64,000 nucleotides of DNA from Myxococcales bacterium (lineage in GTDB: Bacteria; Myxococcota_A; Polyangia; Haliangiales; Haliangiaceae), in the NCBI GenBank assembly GCA_016794525.1, contig JAEUJY010000105.1:1-64000 (forward strand), read 5' to 3'. Below are positions 59,356-64,000 of the stretch, piece by piece. A program made the translations under genes and the position numbers. Under the pieces are notes generated by a model. That model ran no database searches. It had not been told where the DNA came from and saw only the letters and a list, made by a program, of their open reading frames with translations. Within the stretch, counting starts at the first letter, position 1. Each line of letters starts with the position of its first letter.

Positions 59356-60195
59356 ATGCTGGCCTACGCGCTGGTGATCGGCTCGGCGCTCCTGCACGCG
59401 TCGTGGAACGCGCTGGTCAAGCGCACCCGCGATCCGGCCGCGTCGGTGCACACCGTCGTCGCGACCGCCGGCGCGCTCACCGCGATCGCCGCCGCCGGCG
59501 AGTACGCGGTGACCGGCCGCGGCGGGTCGGGCACCGCGCTCGGCCTGGCGGCGATCGCCGGCGTGCTCGAGGCCGGCTACTTCCACGCGCTGGGCCGGGC
59601 GCTGACGCTCGGGCCGCTGGGGCCGGTCTACACGATCTCGCGCGGCGGCGCGGCGCTCCTGGTGTGGCCGGCGTCGATGCTGGCGTTCGGCGAGCGCTTG
59701 ACGCCGCTGGGCGCGGGCGGCAGCGCGCTGATCGTGCTCGGCCTGGCGGCGTCGACCTCGGTCGCCACCGTGCCCGGCCGCGCGGTGCGCTACGCCGTCA
59801 CCTGCGCCGGCTTCATCGCCGGCTACAACATCACGTACAAGTTCGCGCTCGAGTCGGGCACCAGCCCGATCCTGGTGTTCGCGGTGTCGATGGCGGTGGC
59901 CACCGCGCTGGGCGCGACGCTCGGCGGTCGCGCCTACCGCACCGCGTTCGCGACCAACCTGCGCGAGGCGCCGTGGGCCACGCTCGGCGCCGGCGCGATC
60001 TGCGCCGCCGGCTTCGTCCTCTTGATGTACGGGCTGGCGCGCGGCGGCGCGGCCTACGTGTTCACGCTGCGCAACACGTCGGTGCTGTTCGCCACCGCGC
60101 TGGCGTTCCTGCTCGGCGAGCGCCCCTCGCACCGCGCGCTGGTCGGCGTCGGGCTGGTGTTCGCCGGCGCCGTCGCCCTCGGCGCCTCGCGCTGA
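59356..60195 (+). CDS. EamA family transporter
   Basis: The 279-residue protein has about ten membrane helices in two repeated halves, the EamA/DMT layout: LHASWNALVKRTRD in the first helix region, RALTLGPLGPVYTISRGGAALLVW at the end of the first half, and GAAYVFTLRNTSVLFATALAFLLGERPS at the end of the second. DMT members export metabolites or amino acids; the substrate is unknown. The start ATG 59356 follows a C-rich leader. Confidence 0.85.
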   Translation: MLAYALVIGSALLHASWNALVKRTRDPAASVHTVVATAGALTAIAAAGEYAVTGRGGSGTALGLAAIAGVLEAGYFHALGRALTLGPLGPVYTISRGGAALLVWPASMLAFGERLTPLGAGGSALIVLGLAASTSVATVPGRAVRYAVTCAGFIAGYNITYKFALESGTSPILVFAVSMAVATALGATLGGRAYRTAFATNLREAPWATLGAGAICAAGFVLLMYGLARGGAAYVFTLRNTSVLFATALAFLLGERPSHRALVGVGLVFAGAVALGASR

Positions 60196-60212
60196 GGCCG
60201 CCGAAAATGCGT

Positions 60213-60236
60213 CGGGCCGGCTGGTTGGCCGGCCCG
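60213..60236. terminator. Bidirectional hairpin between convergent genes
   Basis: CGGGCCGGC (60213-60221) pairs with GCCGGCCCG (60228-60236) around TGGTTG, a 9-bp stem. It lies between the EamA gene and the convergent lipoprotein gene and could end both transcripts. No T run is present. Confidence 0.55.
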
Positions 60237-60257
60237 GAGGTCACGTCCGCGGAAGCT

Positions 60258-60995
60258 TCAGCGGATCGGGATGGTCACGGTCTGCAGGTCGAGCGCGGTG
60301 TTGCCGATCGTCAGCTGGCGGTTGGTGATCGGCGCCGAGTCGCCGATCGACAGGCCCTGCGCGTTGAGCGCGGCGACCACGACGGTGTACGCGCGGCCCA
60401 CCGGCACCGGCGTGGTGGTGATGGCGATGTTGTTGCCTTCACCGGCGGTGCACTGGTTGTGGTCGTCGTCGAAGCCGTTGGCGCCGCCGGCCTCGGTGGC
60501 GAGGATCGACACCTTGTCGGCGCTGACCGCGGCGCAGGTGGTCGGCGCGCCCTGGCGGGTCAGGTTCCAGCTGGCCGCGAAGAACGCGCGGTCCGAGTAC
60601 AGCGAGAAGTCGACCGGGGTCACCGCGCCGGCGGTGACGGTGACCGTCTGCTCGGCGGACTGGGCGAACTTGGTCACGCCCGAGTTGTCGGTGATCTCGA
60701 TCCACACGGTGTACGTGCCGGCGGGCAGGTCGAGGAACGGACCGCTGCCGTCGGCGCACAGGACCTTGCTGGTGTAGGGAGTGTCGCCGGCGCGCTCGGC
60801 GTGGATCGCGACGGTGTCGCCCGGGCAGGAGCCGGGGACGTTCGCGTTGTTGTTGTTGAGATCGGTCGAGAACAGCGCCCAGCCGACGTCCAGATCACCG
60901 GTGGTGGGGTCGGTGGTGTCGTCCGCGACGATGATGCAGCCGGCGAGCTGGCTAGCAGCACCCACGAGCATTGCCGACAAGACTAGGTTCTTCAT
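60258..60995 (-). CDS. Lipoprotein with tandem Ig-like domains
   Basis: The 245-residue protein has a lipoprotein signal (MKNLVLSAMLVGAASQLAGC). The mature part looks like two beta-sandwich domains: VGWALFSTDL, DTVAIHAERAGD and PAGTYTVWIEITDNSGV (first), then ASWNLTRQGAPTTC, DKVSILATEAGG and VGRAYTVVVAALNAQG (second). The two halves share the motif of W..., C..., V-I-A-----G, so they are probably a duplication. ATG 60995 has AGGGAGA upstream. Surface role; ligand unknown. Confidence 0.75.
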   Translation of the reverse strand: MKNLVLSAMLVGAASQLAGCIIVADDTTDPTTGDLDVGWALFSTDLNNNNANVPGSCPGDTVAIHAERAGDTPYTSKVLCADGSGPFLDLPAGTYTVWIEITDNSGVTKFAQSAEQTVTVTAGAVTPVDFSLYSDRAFFAASWNLTRQGAPTTCAAVSADKVSILATEAGGANGFDDDHNQCTAGEGNNIAITTTPVPVGRAYTVVVAALNAQGLSIGDSAPITNRQLTIGNTALDLQTVTIPIR

Positions 60996-61121
60996 TGCGG
61001 TCTCCCTGTGCATGGCCTCATCGGCCGGTGAGGTTCGGCGGGCACTATCCCGCGCAAGCGTGACTGCTGCAAGCCACGCGCCGGAGTGGCGCGGGCACGA
61101 GACGGGTAGATGTGATGGTGG

Positions 61122-61601
61122 CTACGGTGCGCAGACGCACGGGCGTGCGCCGCAGTCGTCGACCTGAACCACAAGCAAGAGCGCGTCCAACGTCACGGCC
61201 TGGCCGATCGCCACGTCGCGCCAGATCGGTGGCGGCGCGGTGAAGGTGTCTGGATTCGCGGCCTTGCCGTCCAGGCACTCCGGACTGATCGACAGCCCGA
61301 CCGAGCCGGTCGGCAGATCGAACGCCGTCACGCCGTGGTTGTCCTCGCACGGGAACGCCACCCAGCGCGTGTCGCGCCCGGTGTCCCACCACAGCCGGAT
61401 GCGCCCGATGCGCTCGCCCGCGCAATCCGAGATGTCTCGGTCGAGCGTGCTGCGCAGGGCCCAGGACAGCTCGACGGCTCCGCCGGTGGGTTGGGTGCAT
61501 CCGTGAACTCCGAGACACACGACCGTCGCCAGGATTCGCCACACTGTGGCGCGGAAGCGGCGGCGTGGTTCGGGCGGTTCGACCGTCGGGGACGCGGGCA
61601 T
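61122..61601 (-). CDS. Probable lipoprotein, Cys-rich
   Basis: The 159-residue protein has a basic, Pro-rich N-terminus and then a likely lipoprotein signal ([16 protein letters not shown]). The mature part has a beta-like core ([47 protein letters not shown]) and a Cys-rich end ([12 protein letters not shown]). It resembles the first domain of its neighbour at 60258 in the phrase [18 protein letters not shown] 61601 is chosen; a GTG closer to the signal is possible. It is divergent from tolQ, 70 bp away. Confidence 0.65.
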   Translation of the reverse strand: MPASPTVEPPEPRRRFRATVWRILATVVCLGVHGCTQPTGGAVELSWALRSTLDRDISDCAGERIGRIRLWWDTGRDTRWVAFPCEDNHGVTAFDLPTGSVGLSISPECLDGKAANPDTFTAPPPIWRDVAIGQAVTLDALLLVVQVDDCGARPCVCAP

Positions 61602-61628
61602 ATTCACAGGGGCGGGGCTTCCAGGTCG

Positions 61629-61658
61629 TTGACCCGACGACGAGGCCCATGCTATCCC
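61629..61658 (+). promoter_or_regulatory. Candidate sigma-70 promoter for the tol genes
   Basis: TTGACC (61629-61634) and TATCCC (61653-61658) are 18 bp apart, near the sigma-70 consensus spacing. The predicted start would lie about 7 bases before the tolQ ATG at 61672, so the leader would be very short. This is by eye only. Confidence 0.4.
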
Positions 61659-61671
61659 GTAACCACCGAAG

Positions 61672-62385
61672 ATGCCAGACATTTCCAAGCTCGTCGGGCT
61701 CGCTGTCGACGCCGCCGGCTCGACCGACATGGTGTCGCTGATCAAGCAAGCGCACTGGATCGTCAAGCTGACCATGGCGCTGCTCACGGGCATGTTCCTG
61801 GTCGGCGTCTACATCATCATCTACAAGACCCTGTACATCCGGCGGGCGTCGGTGGAGTCGGTGATGTTCAACGAGTCGTTCTGGCGCTCGCGGGACATCG
61901 AGCAGATCTACAAGCACGCGCAGATGCTGCGCAACAGCCCCATCTCGCAGATGTTCGTCGCCGGCTACACCGAGCTGGCCAAGCTCAACGCCGACGAGCG
62001 GATGAAGAGCGACAAGGAGGGCAACCTCGAGAACATCGAGCGCGCCCTGCGCAAGGCCCAGACGGTCGAGACCACCCGCCTCGAGTCGATGACGCCGTTC
62101 CTGGCGACGACCGGCTCGGCGGCGCCGTTCATCGGGCTGTTCGGCACGGTCATCGGCATCATGACCGCGTTCCAGTCGATCTCCGGCAAGGGCAACGCGA
62201 CCCTCGACACCGTCGGCCCGCACATCGCCGAGGCGCTGTTCGCGACCGCGATCGGCCTGGTGGCGGCGGTGCCCGCGGTCATGGCGTACAACTACTTCGT
62301 GCGGCGCATCCGCGTGCTGCGCTCGGAGATGGAGACGTTCGAGCAGGACTACCTGAACATCATCAAGCGGCATTTCCTGCATTGA
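61672..62385 (+). CDS. tolQ: TolQ/ExbB proton-channel subunit
   Basis: TolQ with TolR forms the inner-membrane motor that uses the proton gradient to drive the Tol-Pal system. The 237-residue protein has three membrane helices: about 32-52, 143-165 ([19 protein letters not shown]) and 178-202 ([22 protein letters not shown]). The conserved [15 protein letters not shown] and [13 protein letters not shown] are family hallmarks. The large cytoplasmic loop between helices 1 and 2 is present. Start ATG 61672. It is first of tolQ-tolR-tolA-tolB. Confidence 0.93.
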   Translation: MPDISKLVGLAVDAAGSTDMVSLIKQAHWIVKLTMALLTGMFLVGVYIIIYKTLYIRRASVESVMFNESFWRSRDIEQIYKHAQMLRNSPISQMFVAGYTELAKLNADERMKSDKEGNLENIERALRKAQTVETTRLESMTPFLATTGSAAPFIGLFGTVIGIMTAFQSISGKGNATLDTVGPHIAEALFATAIGLVAAVPAVMAYNYFVRRIRVLRSEMETFEQDYLNIIKRHFLH

Positions 62386-62485
62386 CGTTCTGCACTGGAC
62401 GATGCCGGTCGGCGTCCGCGGTCGCACCGCGGCGTAGACCTGGGCGGCGCGGCGCGCGTCGGATCTCGAACCAAGGACGCACTCC

Positions 62486-62922
<437 letters not shown>

Positions 62923-62926
<4 letters not shown>

Positions 62927-63633
62927 CGCTCACGGGCTCCCAGCTGCACACGTTCTCCGGACTCGGCACCGCGCTGGTGACCGCGGTGGCCGGCGTCGCG
63001 GTGTGGTGGGCGGACGGCCACGCCGACGCCGCCAAGGCGAAGCCCGACCCGTTCGCCGACATGGAGGTCATCGACGCCGCGCTGGCCGAGAAGGCGCCGG
63101 CGCAGGTGGTGCAGCCGCAGAAGAAGTTCCGCACCCCCGATCCGGTCAAGCCCGAGGGGGTGTCGCACGACGAGAACGCCAAGCCGGTCGACAAGCCCAA
63201 GGACGATCCCAAGGACGACATCGACATCGACAAGGTGCTCAACCGCAACCGCGACGACGACGACGATCTCGACGTCGGGCCGACCACCCAGCCGGTGGTG
63301 GGCGCGTTCGACGGCGACGAGCAGGGCTGGGGCGACGAGACCAAGGGCGATCCGTACCTGGGGGCGCTCAAGAGCGATCTGCTGCGCGCGTGGGAGTACC
63401 CCGAGATCCTGTCCGACGTCGGCACGCCGGTCGGCTGCATCCACCTCGAGCCGGACGGCACGATCCCCGAGGTCGTGCTGCGCGAGCAGAGCGGCAACGC
63501 CGAGCTCGACGACTCGGTCGAGCGCGCGCTCAAGGAGCTGCAGAAGAAGCGCGAGAAGGATCCCAAGCCGGTGCCCGCGCACCTCGTCCCCAAGACCAGG
63601 AAGTGGATATGCTACCGAATGAAGGTCTCGTGA
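62923..63633 (+). CDS. tolA: TolA-like protein with short acidic linker
   Basis: TolA bridges the inner-membrane motor to outer-membrane partners. The 236-residue protein has one weak N-terminal membrane helix (about 11-29, GLGTALVTAVAGVAVWWAD), a linker rich in Asp, Lys and Pro (about 40-125, DDPKDDIDIDKVLNRNRDDD), and a C-terminal TonB/TolA-like domain (about 148-236; GCIHLEPDGTIPEVVLREQ). It lacks the long Ala-rich helix of enterobacterial TolA. It starts at ATG 62923 overlapping the tolR stop, and its stop overlaps tolB. The identity is inferred from position. Confidence 0.7.
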
Positions 63634-64000
63634 CCCGCGCGCTGCTGGTGATGGCGGCGCTGGCCCTGACCGCGCCCGCGACCGTGGCCACCGCCGACGA
63701 CGGCGTGATCATCGACGTCAGCGGCGCCAAGCGCGGCCGCTACCCGATCGCGGTGCCGGTGGCGGTCGACTCCGACGGCGCGGTCGCGGCCGAGGTGGCC
63801 TCGGTCGCCAGCTTCGACCTCGGCGTCGCCGGCTACTTCAAGGTCCTCGACCCCGCGTCGTTCCTGGCCGACCTCGGCGCCGAGAAGCTCGGCATCGATC
63901 CCGCCAAGTGGAAGGACGTCGGCGCCTACGGCGTGATCAAGTACCGGGTGGTCGCGACCGGCGACAAGATCGATCTCGAGGCGCGGCTGTTCGAGGTCAG
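63630..64000 (+). CDS. tolB: TolB, N-terminal part
   Basis: TolB is a periplasmic beta-propeller protein that links Pal to the Tol motor. The gene is cut by the window end; 123 residues are visible. A signal peptide (RALLVMAALALTAPATVATA) precedes the N-terminal D1 domain, with IIDVSGAKRGRYPIAVPVAVD, FDLGVAGYFKVLDPASFL and DVGAYGVIKYRVVATGDKIDLEARLFEV. The GTG start (63630) overlaps the tolA stop as GTGA. Confidence 0.9.
   Translation, partial: MTRALLVMAALALTAPATVATADDGVIIDVSGAKRGRYPIAVPVAVDSDGAVAAEVASVASFDLGVAGYFKVLDPASFLADLGAEKLGIDPAKWKDVGAYGVIKYRVVATGDKIDLEARLFEV

Overview
The window reads as chromosome from a very GC-rich myxobacterium (phylum Myxococcota; the Haliangium/Kofleriaceae side is my guess). 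Evidence: almost every codon ends in G or C; many GTG starts; thrombospondin type 3 (TSP3) and tandem-95 surface proteins with a MYXO-CTERM signal; a secreted caspase-like protease; MopE-like Cys/Asp motifs; many lipoproteins; a kinase-receiver fusion; an enhancer-binding regulator. I count 57 protein genes, two of them cut by the window ends. I saw no rRNA, tRNA, CRISPR array, insertion sequence or prophage.

Layout. 1-3.8 kb: the end of sbcC, a secreted protein and an S46 dipeptidyl-peptidase lipoprotein. 4-6.5 kb: a divergent pair, a deacetylase-like protein and a PaaK/CapK-type adenylate-forming enzyme. 6.5-13.7 kb: one 2376-codon gene that joins a lipoprotein adhesin ending in a MYXO-CTERM signal, in frame, to a second signal peptide and an OmpA-type outer-membrane protein; this is the most unusual object here. 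13.7-16.3 kb: two paralogous membrane proteins around a VOC protein. 16.3-21.2 kb: NDH-2, a His-rich three-repeat protein, a zinc-ribbon protein and a Tat-exported PhoD. 21.4-25.4 kb: a flotillin-like SPFH protein divergent from a sigma-54 activator, then an ECF-type sigma factor. 25.8-28.5 kb: lipoproteins and a small unknown.

28.5-33.6 kb is a tightly overlapped minus-strand run: lipoprotein, unknown protein, proB, proA, rsfS, rlmH. 33.7-39.6 kb: prepilin peptidase, DHH phosphoesterase, a large NHL-like lipoprotein, a HemJ-like protein and dinB. 39.7-45.6 kb: a secreted caspase with a predicted C-terminal barrel, a Cys-rich secreted protein overlapping a sigma/anti-sigma pair, a 287-bp hexanucleotide array, another envelope protein and two small overlapped genes. 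45.6-51.3 kb: an orphan DNA methyltransferase, a long inverted repeat, a CDF metal transporter and a complete TRAP transporter (dctP, dctQ, dctM). 51.5-57 kb: PP2C phosphatase, GNAT acetyltransferase, envelope proteins and a two-domain methyltransferase. 57-61.6 kb: a second hexanucleotide array, a probable pseudokinase-receiver fusion, an AlkA-like glycosylase, an EamA transporter and two lipoproteins. 61.7-64 kb: tolQ-tolR-tolA-tolB, running off the end.

The envelope is the common theme: Tol-Pal, OmpA, adhesin, lipoproteins, SPFH and caspase-barrel. Translational coupling is heavy: seven gene pairs share a 4-base GTGA stop/start overlap, one shares ATGA and one TGATG. Family names below come from motifs read by eye; no database search was run.
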